Shown: positions 1 through 7,397, counted from the first letter of the stretch. The stretch is DNA of 15,289 bases from an uncultured Actinomycetes bacterium (GCA_903928395.1 CAIYQS010000141.1:1-15289), one strand, 5' to 3'. Notes: generated by a model from the letters alone, not told the origin. Numbers and translations are program-made.

Positions 1-507
1 ATTCAAATGATGAAGGGCAATACCATCGAGGCACAAACTCCTTTCTATGTTAAAGAGAGCATCATGCCTTTCTATGACTCAACTGGGAAGCAAATCGGCT
101 TAGGAATTGCTAAGTTCGATCCATCTACTGCTCCTGATGTGATCGCCCGCGGTCAAGCTGGTGCGCCGGCTACCTCCTTTAAGGTTGGTGAGGATTTCAC
201 TATCAGCATTAAGGGAGTCGGTTGGACGCAGCTAGATAACACACTGGCCGTGACTTATGACAATAGTTATATCGGTTATGGTTGTGGTTTTAACTCCAAT
301 GGCTACATGGTTGTTCGATTGACGGCTACCGGTGCTCCTGGTACGCACATCATCGACTTCCACCCATTGCTGTACACAAATCAGCCATCATTTGCTAACA
401 CCCCTTATGGAATGCTCCCAGTCCTTTCATCGGATCTGGACTTCCCGGGCCTAGCACTGGGTTATCAAGTACCTTCTTTCCACTTCAGCATCCGAGTCAC
501 TAAGTAA
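1..507 (+). CDS. Unrecognised, probably extracellular protein (5' partial)
   Basis: The reading frame is open from the first base of the window and ends at a tandem TAA TAA (505-510), so this is the C-terminal part of a longer protein. An ATG at position 7 is in frame, but nothing upstream marks it as the true start. The visible 168 residues have no transmembrane segment. They are rich in Gly, Thr, Tyr and Phe and alternate in a beta-strand pattern (GEDFTISIKGVGW, then MVVRLTATGAPGTHIIDF), as in Ig-like or IPT-like secreted domains. I do not recognise a named family. A strong hairpin follows the stop and probably ends the transcript. That it is real coding sequence is well supported; the surface or secreted location is an inference from composition. 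Confidence 0.7.
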   Translation: MQMMKGNTIEAQTPFYVKESIMPFYDSTGKQIGLGIAKFDPSTAPDVIARGQAGAPATSFKVGEDFTISIKGVGWTQLDNTLAVTYDNSYIGYGCGFNSNGYMVVRLTATGAPGTHIIDFHPLLYTNQPSFANTPYGMLPVLSSDLDFPGLALGYQVPSFHFSIRVTK

Positions 508-521
508 TAAGTAAATACCTG

Positions 522-560
522 AACTACCCCCGCACCTCATCGTGAGGCGTGGGGGTAGTT
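522..560. terminator. Bidirectional hairpin between convergent genes
   Basis: A 39-nt inverted repeat: outer arms AACTACCCCC and GGGGGTAGTT pair over 10 bp, and inner arms CCTCA and TGAGG pair over 5 bp around a TCG loop, with a small mismatch between them. It lies between two convergent genes and contains the stop codon and last codons of the minus-strand transporter gene. There is no long T-run on either side, so it would be a stem-only terminator, as is often proposed for Actinobacteria. Confidence 0.7.
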
Positions 561-2644
561 GTAATTATCCGAGCAATCCAAGTGGGCATCCACCAGTTCC
601 ACTTTCCGAGAAGCACCATCAGGCTTGGTAGCAACATCCCTCGAATGAGTGTGGCATCAATCAAAACTCCAAATACCAGTCCTATACCTATCTCTTGCAA
701 CCCAGCGAAGTGACTAATTGCCAAGCCTGTCACCGCCCCAATAAAAATGAGGGCAGAAGCCGTCACAACCACGCCAGTTTGTCCTACACCTTCAGCGATG
801 GCATCCAAGGTGCTCTGCCCCCTATCTTTTGCCTCCCTGATGCTTGAAATAATGAATACTTCGTAATCCATTGAAACGCCAAAGAGAAGAACAAAGAGGA
901 ACACGACCACCCAAGCTTCGATTTGGGTTAAGTGGTAGATGCCGAGGGCTCTGGAAATAACTTCAGACCCAAAACAAAATACAACAATCCCGTAAGCGAC
1001 GGCTAGCGAAATTAGGTCTAATGCAATTGCCTTAAGCGGCAAGACGATCGATTTGAAGGACCAGACAAGTAGCAAGAATGTAAGCAAAAGCGCAAAGGCA
1101 AGGATCCACGGAAAAGTCACGCCTAAGACATGCAACAAGTCAGCACCTTGCGCCGCTGCGCCCCCTAGATACAAAGTTGCGCCACCGCTGAATCCAAATT
1201 GAGTGAGCTTGATGTTTCGCAACTCTTCAACTAGCGCTTGCGATTGTGGAGTTCCGAAACTATGCCGGCCTACTACAAAAAAGCGTAAGTACTGGCCCGT
1301 TGAATCGATATATGGTGATTTTGTACCCGTTGCTACGACCAGCACTTCTGGAACCTTGAGGAGGTAGTGTGAAAGGTTGAGTCGAGCATTATTCGTCTCA
1401 CTACTTGATGCCCGTCCGCCCCCACCCAGATTGATGACAATTTCGTTTGGGGTGATAACACCAGTTCCTGCTGTTGACGTTACCAACGAGAGAGCTCGTT
1501 GTGATTCTAATTGAGGTGGGATTGCTGTTAGAGAGCTAGGCGTAAGGTGTAACGAGGCTGCAGAAAATGAGAGCGCTCCGAGGACAAGTATGGAAGCGAA
1601 GCCAACTCGTTTTGGATGGCCGATGATATATCTTGCGAAGCGAGTGAATGGTGTTTGATGGTTTTTGAAGCTATGAGGCTTATTACTCTGGAGTGAGAGC
1701 AAAATCGGCTGCAAGGTAAAGACGGCCGCAAGCGAGACAAGTGGAACTAAAATCGAGGATATACCAAGTGACTGAATAAAAGGGACTGGCACCAGGATTA
1801 AAGTTCCCAGCACGAGTGCGACCGTAAAACCAGAAACTCTCACCGTGCGACCGGCGCTGGACATGGTCCTAACAATGGCGAGCGTTGGATCCTGAGGAGT
1901 CTCGACAATTTCGCGTCTAAATCGAAAAATGATGAGCAGCGAGTAGTCGATCGCCAAACCTAATCCGATCAGCTCCACAATATTTGGGATGTAAAGGACC
2001 ACCAAGAATCGCTGTGCAAGAAGGTAGATCAGCCCAATAGTTGCTGACACGGTTCCAAAAGAAAATATGAATGGAATTAGTACCTGCCATGAGAATCCCA
2101 GAACCAGCAGTAATAACCCCAACGAAATGAGTAAGCCAATGAGTTCCCCACGGTGAAGGTCAGCATTTAATACCGGGGTAACATCGTGCTCGATCGCAGG
2201 TAGTCCGGTGACCATCGCCCCTGGTAGTCCATTTGTGGCGAGGCTAGCGCGTAATGTTTCTGTGTACTTGGCGGCATCTCGCAAGGAGAATCCGGTAACT
2301 ACATTGACGAAGAGATTTCCATCGAGCGCTTTTTCCTGGGTGACGCTGCTTGAGGGAATCACTTTTGCCGAACGAGCAATTTGCGATTCGAAGCCCTTAA
2401 TTGCAGTACTAGAACCCTGCTTAAAGCTATAAATGATTGTGAAAGTACCCTCAATATTTTCATGGAACTGGCTTAATAGAACTTGGTCGGCTCGAGCGGA
2501 TGCGCTATGTGGGATGGAAACCGAAGTGGTTAATCGGGAGTTCAAACCAAAACTTGCAAGGATGCCGAAGACGGTTATCAAGACCCACATTGCCAACACG
2601 GCAAGACGTTGTTTTAGTACAAACCGCGTCCAAGTTTCCAGCAC
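524..2644 (-). CDS. MMPL/RND-type membrane transporter
   Basis: A 706-residue MMPL-family (RND superfamily) inner-membrane protein, expected to export a lipid or small hydrophobic compound using the proton gradient. It shows the duplicated RND layout. TM1 is at about residues 14-34, an extracytoplasmic loop runs to about 165, and TM2-TM6 span about 168-317. A second half has TM7 at about 346-364, a second loop, and TM8-TM12 at about 510-690. Each half carries the Asp-Tyr pair of the proton relay, in GLAIDYSLLI (D233, Y234) and GVSMDYEVFI (D593, Y594). The start is a GTG only 9 nt after the stop of the upstream gene with no clear Shine-Dalgarno, so translation is probably coupled to that gene. 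The last codons form one arm of a terminator hairpin. The substrate cannot be read from the sequence. Confidence 0.93.
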   Translation of the reverse strand: MLETWTRFVLKQRLAVLAMWVLITVFGILASFGLNSRLTTSVSIPHSASARADQVLLSQFHENIEGTFTIIYSFKQGSSTAIKGFESQIARSAKVIPSSSVTQEKALDGNLFVNVVTGFSLRDAAKYTETLRASLATNGLPGAMVTGLPAIEHDVTPVLNADLHRGELIGLLISLGLLLLVLGFSWQVLIPFIFSFGTVSATIGLIYLLAQRFLVVLYIPNIVELIGLGLAIDYSLLIIFRFRREIVETPQDPTLAIVRTMSSAGRTVRVSGFTVALVLGTLILVPVPFIQSLGISSILVPLVSLAAVFTLQPILLSLQSNKPHSFKNHQTPFTRFARYIIGHPKRVGFASILVLGALSFSAASLHLTPSSLTAIPPQLESQRALSLVTSTAGTGVITPNEIVINLGGGGRASSSETNNARLNLSHYLLKVPEVLVVATGTKSPYIDSTGQYLRFFVVGRHSFGTPQSQALVEELRNIKLTQFGFSGGATLYLGGAAAQGADLLHVLGVTFPWILAFALLLTFLLLVWSFKSIVLPLKAIALDLISLAVAYGIVVFCFGSEVISRALGIYHLTQIEAWVVVFLFVLLFGVSMDYEVFIISSIREAKDRGQSTLDAIAEGVGQTGVVVTASALIFIGAVTGLAISHFAGLQEIGIGLVFGVLIDATLIRGMLLPSLMVLLGKWNWWMPTWIARIITTTPTPHDEVRG

Positions 2645-2653
2645 GGCTAGATT

Positions 2654-3127
2654 CTAGTGAGGACTCTCCGACATTTCCCTAAATATCTCAAAGAGAGTCG
2701 ATTCTGGAAAATCAGTAAATCGAAACCTTCGTTCATGTTTAATTCGACGTGCAAAGTGTGGATGATCCTCTTTGACAAAGGCCAGGAAGTTATTGATTCC
2801 ACTCCATTTTCCGATACCGCTTCCAACTAAGTAAATTTCATCAAAATCTTTCAAGTGATGAAAGATTCGTGTTTCGTAGTAATAATTTAGGTTAGGCCTC
2901 ATCCAGCCAGCAAGTAATTTGAATTCTTTATTTGCTCTTTGGGTAGTGGCCACATCGTAGGTTGAGGAAGAAGCGTCTAAATTATGATGCACACCCTTTG
3001 GTAATGAATCTGGTTCATAAATTGTGATCGGGTGGCGATTTCTTTCAAAATTATCCTCCCAAATGACGGTTCTATTTTTTTGGATAACGACGTAAGCCGA
3101 GCGCGTAGCAGGACCTTTGCTATGCAT
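2654..3127 (-). CDS. Unknown protein with a C-terminal release-factor-like domain
   Basis: A 157-residue soluble protein that I cannot assign with confidence. I chose the ATG at 3127 because GAGGGAG (3133-3139) lies 5 nt upstream; a GTG at 3133 is in frame but would overlap that site. The C-terminal half has FDEIYLVGSGIGKWSGINNF, then HPHFARRIKHERRFRFTDFP, then a final helix. This strand, glycine turn, helix pattern resembles domain 3 of eRF1-like bacterial proteins (baeRF or VLRF1 type) and host-attachment-type proteins, but the similarity is weak and judged by eye. The N-terminal half is rich in His, Asn and Asp and has no membrane segment. It is followed after 9 nt by the MMPL transporter gene, so the two are probably co-expressed. 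The gene also looks more AT-rich than its neighbours. Confidence 0.65.
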   Translation of the reverse strand: MHSKGPATRSAYVVIQKNRTVIWEDNFERNRHPITIYEPDSLPKGVHHNLDASSSTYDVATTQRANKEFKLLAGWMRPNLNYYYETRIFHHLKDFDEIYLVGSGIGKWSGINNFLAFVKEDHPHFARRIKHERRFRFTDFPESTLFEIFREMSESPH

Positions 3128-3290
3128 ACGCACTCCCTCTATTCAACTTTTGCGGCTAAATAAGTATGGAGCCATTGCTTAAAAAATTCTATCTGAAGGG
3201 GCTAGCACTCTAGACAAGATATTTACCCTTTCCTGAAGCGCACTAAGGAGCAATTGCGAGGATACTAAAAGTAGGAAAAGAGGAAATTAA
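3128..3290. promoter_or_regulatory. Divergent intergenic region
   Basis: 163 bp separate the unknown minus-strand gene from the plus-strand UspA gene and must hold both promoters. On the plus strand GATACT (3261-3266) is a plausible -10 box for the UspA gene, and AGAGGAA about 6 nt before the ATG is its ribosome binding site. I see no convincing -35 box, and no clear -10 for the minus-strand gene. The region is AT-rich and contains no ORF. Confidence 0.4.
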
Positions 3291-3743
3291 ATGAAAACCG
3301 ACAAGGGAATTATGCTGGTGGCTTTCGATGGATCGCCATCTTCAAAGGCGGCACTTGAGTGGGCAAAAAGTAAGGCACCACTTCTCTCCTTGGATATCGA
3401 AGTAGTTAATGTGTGGGAGTACGCGGAGTCGGCGCTTGATGTTGCGGGAGTTGGATTTGGTTCAGGTGGATACGTTGGAGAGAGCGACCCAAAGATCTGG
3501 TCTGATCAAATACTTAAGGATGGGGTCACAACAGTTTTTGGAGATGATGCAACTCAAATTAAAGTCAGTTCCGTAGAGGGTGGAGTTGTCAGGGAGTTAG
3601 TAGATATGTCTAAAGGATCTAACCTCTTGGTTATGGGTTCTCGTGGACATAGTAAATTCGCCGATCTCATTTTGGGATCCGTATCTGAGAGTTTGTGCGC
3701 AAAATCCAAATGTCCAGTCGTTATTGTCCACGCTGACAGTTAA
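3291..3743 (+). CDS. Universal stress protein, UspA family
   Basis: A 150-residue single-domain Usp. The start of the fold is visible in MLVAFDGSPSS (D13), where the first strand meets the nucleotide. The ATP-binding signature G-2x-G-9x-G-S is intact as G116, G119, G129 and S130, followed by CPVVIVHADS as the last strand. Proteins with this motif normally bind ATP or cyclic nucleotides and act as dimers in stress or energy-limitation responses. The family and likely ATP binding are well supported; the stress involved is unknown. The ATG has a good Shine-Dalgarno (AGAGGAA). The stop codon lies inside the first of three tandem 14-bp repeats that lead into the next gene, so the two genes may be separately transcribed. 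Confidence 0.93.
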   Translation: MKTDKGIMLVAFDGSPSSKAALEWAKSKAPLLSLDIEVVNVWEYAESALDVAGVGFGSGGYVGESDPKIWSDQILKDGVTTVFGDDATQIKVSSVEGGVVRELVDMSKGSNLLVMGSRGHSKFADLILGSVSESLCAKSKCPVVIVHADS

Positions 3744-3776
3744 ACCCGGACAGTTAAACCTGGATAGTTAAATAGT
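3735..3776 (+). repeat. Three tandem 14-bp repeats before the dehydrogenase gene
   Basis: Three head-to-tail copies: GACAGTTAAACCCG (3735-3748), GACAGTTAAACCTG (3749-3762) and the degenerate GATAGTTAAATAGT (3763-3776). The first copy contains the UspA stop codon, and the array ends 2 nt before the putative -10 box of the dehydrogenase gene. The placement would suit repeated operator sites, but a slippage duplication is equally possible. Confidence 0.85.
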
Positions 3777-3777
3777 T

Positions 3778-3783
3778 TAGAAT
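3778..3783 (+). promoter_or_regulatory. Leaderless -10 box (TAGAAT) for the dehydrogenase gene
   Basis: TAGAAT is followed by exactly 6 nt and then the ATG at 3790, which would put transcription start at the A of the start codon. No Shine-Dalgarno is visible. A possible -35, TTAAAC (3754-3759), lies within the tandem repeat at 18-nt spacing. Confidence 0.55.
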
Positions 3784-3789
3784 GGCGGC

Positions 3790-5283
3790 ATGACAACTCG
3801 AATTACTCATTTCATTGCTGGACAAAACTGGACTTCGGCAAGTGAGAGAACCGCGCCAGTATTTGATCCAGCTACAGGGGTTGCCGGCAAAGCCGTGGAT
3901 TTGGCCTCCAAGGAAGTTGTGGATAACGCGGTAAAAGTTGCCGCTGAAGCATTTGTTGGTTGGCGTGAGGTTTCTTTGACCAAACGAATTGTCATTCTCT
4001 TTGCTTTCCGCGAACTCCTTAACGCTCGTAAAGAAGAGTTGGCAGAAATTATTACCTCGGAACACGGGAAGGTCTTGAGTGACGCTCTCGGGGAGATCAC
4101 TCGCGGTCAGGAGGTTGTTGAGTTCGCTTGTGGTCTTGGTCAATTACTTAAGGGCGGGTTTTCAGAACAAGTATCTGCTGGTGTTGACGTCCACTCCGTT
4201 CGTCAACCACTTGGAGTAGTAGCAATTATTTCTCCGTTTAATTTCCCGGCAATGGTACCTATGTGGTTCTTCCCAATTGCGCTTGCGGCCGGTAACTCGG
4301 TAATTTTGAAACCAAGTGAAAAAGATCCATCGGCTGCAAACTTTATTGCGGGCTTGCTCAAGGAAGCTGGCTTGCCAGATGGAGTCTTTAACGTGGTTCA
4401 TGGTGACAAAGAGGCAGTTGATGCGCTGCTTGAAAATCCCGTCGTGAAGAGCATTTCTTTCGTGGGCTCAACTCCCATTGCGCAATACATTTATGAAAAA
4501 GGTACTAAGAATAAGAAGCGCGTTCAAGCACTCGGTGGCGCAAAAAACCACATGTTGGTTCTGCCAGATGCTGATTTGGATTTAGCTGCAGATCAATCAA
4601 TTAATGCAGGCTTTGGTTCTGCCGGCGAAAGATGCATGGCGATCTCTGTCGTACTCGCAGTGGATCCAATTGGAGATGAATTAGTTCAAAAGATTGCTGA
4701 TCGCATGCCTCAACTCCGAACAGGAGATGGGCGACGAGGCTGTGATATGGGTCCACTAGTTACGGGTGCACACCGTGACAAGGTTCGGGGTTACGTGGAT
4801 GCTGGAGAAGCGGCTGGCGCAAGATTGGTAGTCGATGGACGCAACCCGGTTGTTGATGGTGAACCTGGTGGCTTCTGGCTCGGGCCAACGCTCTTTGATC
4901 ATGTTGAGACCGACATGAGCATCTACACAGACGAGATCTTTGGTCCAGTGCTTTCCGTTGTTAGAGTGAAGTCTTATGAAGAAGGCGTCGCGCTCATAAA
5001 TGCCCACGAATACGGAAATGGAACGGCAATCTTCACCAACGATGGCGGCGCCGCCCGTCGTTTTCAGAACGAGATTGAAGTTGGGATGATTGGAATCAAT
5101 GTCCCAATTCCGGTTCCAGTGGCTTACTACTCGTTCGGGGGTTGGAAGTCCTCACTTTTTGGAGATTCTCACGCCCATGGAACCGACGGGGTTCATTTTT
5201 TCACGCGCGGGAAGGTAGTCACAAGCCGCTGGCTCGATCCAAGCCATGGCGGAATAAACTTGGGATTTCCAACCCAGAATTAG
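3790..5283 (+). CDS. mmsA: Methylmalonate-semialdehyde dehydrogenase (CoA-acylating)
   Basis: A 497-residue aldehyde dehydrogenase of the MMSDH subgroup (MmsA/IolA). The family oxidises malonate or methylmalonate semialdehyde with NAD+ and CoA to acetyl-CoA or propionyl-CoA plus CO2, in valine, beta-alanine, thymine or inositol catabolism. The catalytic cysteine is C282 in GSAGERCMAISV. The general-base glutamate of hydrolytic aldehyde dehydrogenases is replaced by A247 in QALGGAKNHMLVLPDAD, as expected for the CoA-dependent subgroup. The NAD-fold segments IISPFNFPAMVP and LKPSEKDP and the family block CDMGPLVTGAHRDKVRGYV are intact. Length is normal. No inositol, valine or transaminase genes lie nearby, so the pathway cannot be decided. 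Leaderless expression is likely. Confidence 0.93.
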   Translation: MTTRITHFIAGQNWTSASERTAPVFDPATGVAGKAVDLASKEVVDNAVKVAAEAFVGWREVSLTKRIVILFAFRELLNARKEELAEIITSEHGKVLSDALGEITRGQEVVEFACGLGQLLKGGFSEQVSAGVDVHSVRQPLGVVAIISPFNFPAMVPMWFFPIALAAGNSVILKPSEKDPSAANFIAGLLKEAGLPDGVFNVVHGDKEAVDALLENPVVKSISFVGSTPIAQYIYEKGTKNKKRVQALGGAKNHMLVLPDADLDLAADQSINAGFGSAGERCMAISVVLAVDPIGDELVQKIADRMPQLRTGDGRRGCDMGPLVTGAHRDKVRGYVDAGEAAGARLVVDGRNPVVDGEPGGFWLGPTLFDHVETDMSIYTDEIFGPVLSVVRVKSYEEGVALINAHEYGNGTAIFTNDGGAARRFQNEIEVGMIGINVPIPVPVAYYSFGGWKSSLFGDSHAHGTDGVHFFTRGKVVTSRWLDPSHGGINLGFPTQN

Positions 5284-5285
5284 CT

Positions 5286-5316
5286 GCAGAAATTGGATTG
5301 GTAGCCTAATTTCTGC
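5286..5316. terminator. Hairpin after the dehydrogenase gene
   Basis: GCAGAAATT (5286-5294) and AATTTCTGC (5308-5316) form a perfect 9-bp stem with a 13-nt loop starting 3 nt after the dehydrogenase stop. The only T-run (5329-5334) is 12 nt further on, so it is not a canonical intrinsic terminator, but the position suits one. Confidence 0.45.
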
Positions 5317-5321
5317 TCGTT

Positions 5322-5381
5322 CTCAGAGTTTTTTCAGTCCAGTCCACTTTAATTCGATTACTAAAGAGTTTGAACTCTGAG
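5322..5381 (+). promoter_or_regulatory. Nested inverted repeats upstream of the FMN_bind gene
   Basis: CTCAGAGTT (5322-5330) is perfectly complementary to AACTCTGAG (5373-5381), 42 nt apart. The right arm also belongs to a local palindrome, AGAGTT-TG-AACTCT (5365-5378). The element lies just upstream of the coding start. It could be an operator with an extra half-site or two competing RNA pairings. I see no certain promoter hexamers here. Confidence 0.35.
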
Positions 5382-5404
5382 GAATGAATAAAAGGGGAAC
5401 CAAA

Positions 5405-5830
5405 ATGGCATCCAGCAAACTACTGAAATCAGCAGCGTTTTTTGGGCTCGGAGCTGTGGCTTCTTTTCTTCCAGCAGGAATCACCGCTGCCAATGCTGCG
5501 ACTACCAAGACGAAACCAACTCCTAAGGTCGCTAAGGCTACGCCAAAGAAATCCGGAACATTTTTAGGTTCAGCAGCAATGACGCAGTTTGGTGCCGTTC
5601 AAGTTTCTGTCACAGTGAGCAACGGAAAAATTCAAAGGGTTTCAGTGCCGGTGTATCCAATGGGCACATTTAGGGATCAGCAGATTAACGCGCAGGCGAT
5701 ACCGATGCTGGAGCAAGAAGTTATGCAGGCGCAGTCATCAACTATTTACGGAATTGGTGGGGCTTCGTACACCTCTCAAGGTTTTTACGATTCATTGGTC
5801 TCAGCGCTCGCTAAAGCGGGCATGAAATAA
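5405..5830 (+). CDS. Secreted FMN_bind-domain protein
   Basis: A 141-residue exported protein with an FMN_bind domain (NqrC/RnfG-like). I chose the ATG at 5405 because AGGGGA (5393-5398) lies 6 nt upstream; the ATG at 5384 is in frame but has its GAGGA directly against it. A Sec signal peptide covers about residues 1-31 (hydrophobic core AFFGLGAVASFLPAG, cleavage likely after ANA). A Lys/Thr/Pro-rich linker follows to about 50, then the domain. The flavin-attachment region reads GIGGASYTSQGF, where T123 matches the threonine flavinylated by ApbE. The upstream part departs from the usual D-x-x-[ST]-GA-[ST]-x-T pattern (glycine in place of Ser/Thr, no Asp), so covalent FMN is uncertain. No apbE or partner oxidoreductase is in the window. 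Confidence 0.85.
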   Translation: MASSKLLKSAAFFGLGAVASFLPAGITAANAATTKTKPTPKVAKATPKKSGTFLGSAAMTQFGAVQVSVTVSNGKIQRVSVPVYPMGTFRDQQINAQAIPMLEQEVMQAQSSTIYGIGGASYTSQGFYDSLVSALAKAGMK

Positions 5831-5846
5831 ATAACTCAATTTTCAG

Positions 5847-6635
5847 TTAATCAATGTCGCGCCGCAGTGACACCCATGATCCCACTGCGGCAAATATTGC
5901 AGCATAAACTAAGAGAAGCACGATACATACAGCTGGTTGAAAATAATCTGATGTAGAAATACTAAAAAGCTTCTGTGTTGATTTCAAATTTATGTTGATA
6001 TTCATCATCCCTAATATCAAGCCTGATGGTAAATATTTTCCACCCGAAGCCCAAAAGACGACTATTAGTTTCTCAACAATACTAAGCCAGATAATAGAAC
6101 CTGCTTGTGCGATCTTCATGTTACGAATGAGTGCTCCGATAGATACTCCCATTACTGCGATGACTGCGCCTGAAACGATGGCAGCAATCATTAAGTTCAA
6201 AAAAACTGTGGGGCTAGTTTTAGCATGCGGGTAGTGGTGCAATCCAAAATAGGCACCGATAAAACCCAATAGAGTAGATACAACCATCAAAAAGACGCCT
6301 GCACCCGCGGCGATCACTAACTTTGCATAAAGCACCTTAATGCGTTTTGGAGTTGCCAGAAAAGTAGAGATTGCTTGTCCATTTTGATATTCATTTCCGA
6401 TGATGGCAATTCCTAAAATCATCACAAATAAATATCCGGATATTGCCTTTCCGTAAATTCCTGCCACTAATTGGGGATCCATGAGTGAGGTACCGTCGAG
6501 TCGAGATTTGAGAGAGTTGACGGAAAAAGCAGCTGGAATGGAAGAAATCAGCGCAATAAATACTGCTCCGGCAAGGTATCCATAAAAAGAGCGCGGGTAA
6601 ACCAGTTTGCGGAATTCGGACTTGATGAGATTCAT
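5847..6635 (-). CDS. ABC-2 type transporter permease
   Basis: A 262-residue integral membrane protein with about six hydrophobic segments (roughly residues 17-37, 62-80, 103-128, 145-170, 178-196 and 233-255), the usual form of an ABC-2 exporter permease. The segment NEYQNGQAISTFLATPKRIK after the second helix is the cytoplasmic coupling region typical of this class. Its ATG overlaps the stop of the upstream ATPase gene by 4 nt (ATGA at 6632-6635), so the two proteins are translationally coupled and should form one exporter. The substrate is unknown; the ATPase resembles the bacitracin/lantibiotic-resistance and small-molecule export type. It converges with the FMN_bind gene, with only 16 bp between the stops. 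Confidence 0.9.
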   Translation of the reverse strand: MNLIKSEFRKLVYPRSFYGYLAGAVFIALISSIPAAFSVNSLKSRLDGTSLMDPQLVAGIYGKAISGYLFVMILGIAIIGNEYQNGQAISTFLATPKRIKVLYAKLVIAAGAGVFLMVVSTLLGFIGAYFGLHHYPHAKTSPTVFLNLMIAAIVSGAVIAVMGVSIGALIRNMKIAQAGSIIWLSIVEKLIVVFWASGGKYLPSGLILGMMNININLKSTQKLFSISTSDYFQPAVCIVLLLVYAAIFAAVGSWVSLRRDID

Positions 6636-7336
6636 GACGTCGCCTCGACTAGACGAATGAAGGCCTCTTCAAGAGTTCCAGTTCCGACAACATCGGACAT
6701 CGTGCCCTGGGTGATCAATCGGCCTTTGTGAATTATTAAGACGTCATCGACGGTATTTTGCATTTCTGCCAATTGATGGGAGGAAATCAATATGCTATGC
6801 CCGTTTCTCGCCAATTTCTTTAAGAATTCTCGAAGCCAAGCAATTCCGATGGGATCTAGTCCATTTGCTGGCTCATCAAGGATTAAAATTTCTGGCTCTC
6901 CGAGAAGGGCCGTGGCAAGCGAAAGTCGCTGTTTCATGCCGAGGGAATACTGCTTTACCCGCTTGTTACGAGCATCCATGAGATCAACTAGTTCTAGTAC
7001 TTCTAAGGCCCGATGATCTGGAATGCCTGCCGAAGCCGCGATTATTTTGAGATTCTTGAGCCCACTCAAGGATTGGTTAAAACCACCAGACTCTATAACT
7101 GCCCCAACTTCTTTCATTGGATTTTCTAACTCTGCATATCCAGCTCCACGAATAAGGGCGCTTCCGGATGTTGGCGTTGCCAAGGAGAGCAGGCAGCGAA
7201 GCGCTGTACTTTTGCCCGCTCCGTTGGGTCCTAAAAAGCCAGTTATCCGACCCGCTTCTATCGACGCAGTGAGGTCTTTTACTGCAATGACATCCTTATA
7301 GGCTTTGGTGAGCCCTTTAAACTCGATAATCGCCAC
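6632..7336 (-). CDS. ABC transporter ATP-binding protein
   Basis: A 234-residue ATPase of the CcmA/BcrA-like class. All motifs are present: Walker A GPNGAGKST (residues 36-44), a signature loop in its common variant YSLGMKQRL, Walker B EILILDEPANGLDP, and the switch histidine in ILISSHQL. I chose the GTG at 7336 because GGGGG lies a few bases upstream (a short TAAT-type spacer) and the protein then begins directly with the ATPase fold (AIIEFKGLTKAY). Earlier in-frame codons would run into the divergent gene. It energises the permease encoded downstream through the 4-nt overlap. The start lies 61 bp from that of the divergent TMEM175-like gene. Confidence 0.92.
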   Translation of the reverse strand: MAIIEFKGLTKAYKDVIAVKDLTASIEAGRITGFLGPNGAGKSTALRCLLSLATPTSGSALIRGAGYAELENPMKEVGAVIESGGFNQSLSGLKNLKIIAASAGIPDHRALEVLELVDLMDARNKRVKQYSLGMKQRLSLATALLGEPEILILDEPANGLDPIGIAWLREFLKKLARNGHSILISSHQLAEMQNTVDDVLIIHKGRLITQGTMSDVVGTGTLEEAFIRLVEATS

Positions 7337-7385
7337 ATTACCCCCAATTTTGTTGCAGTTTAACGGGAAATCGGGTCGCGTGAGG

Positions 7386-7391
7386 CAAACT
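7386..7391 (+). promoter_or_regulatory. Possible leaderless -10 box (CAAACT)
   Basis: CAAACT is followed by 6 nt and the ATG at 7398. It matches only the second A and final T of TANNNT, so this is the weakest of the leaderless candidates. It lies in the 61-bp divergent gap shared with the ABC ATPase gene. Confidence 0.3.
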
Positions 7392-7397
7392 ATCGCC

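Noticed and set aside
3754..4143. Long reading frames on the strand opposite the methylmalonate-semialdehyde dehydrogenase gene (also 3807-4100, 4162-4401, 4756-5007).
   Set aside because: They lie wholly or largely within a strongly conserved gene, show no domain or motif, and have composition expected of an antisense shadow.
7305..7397. A longer start for the TMEM175-like gene at 7305.
   Set aside because: It would overlap the ABC ATPase start, and the extra 31 residues precede the conserved RxxxFSD motif that normally lies at the N-terminus.
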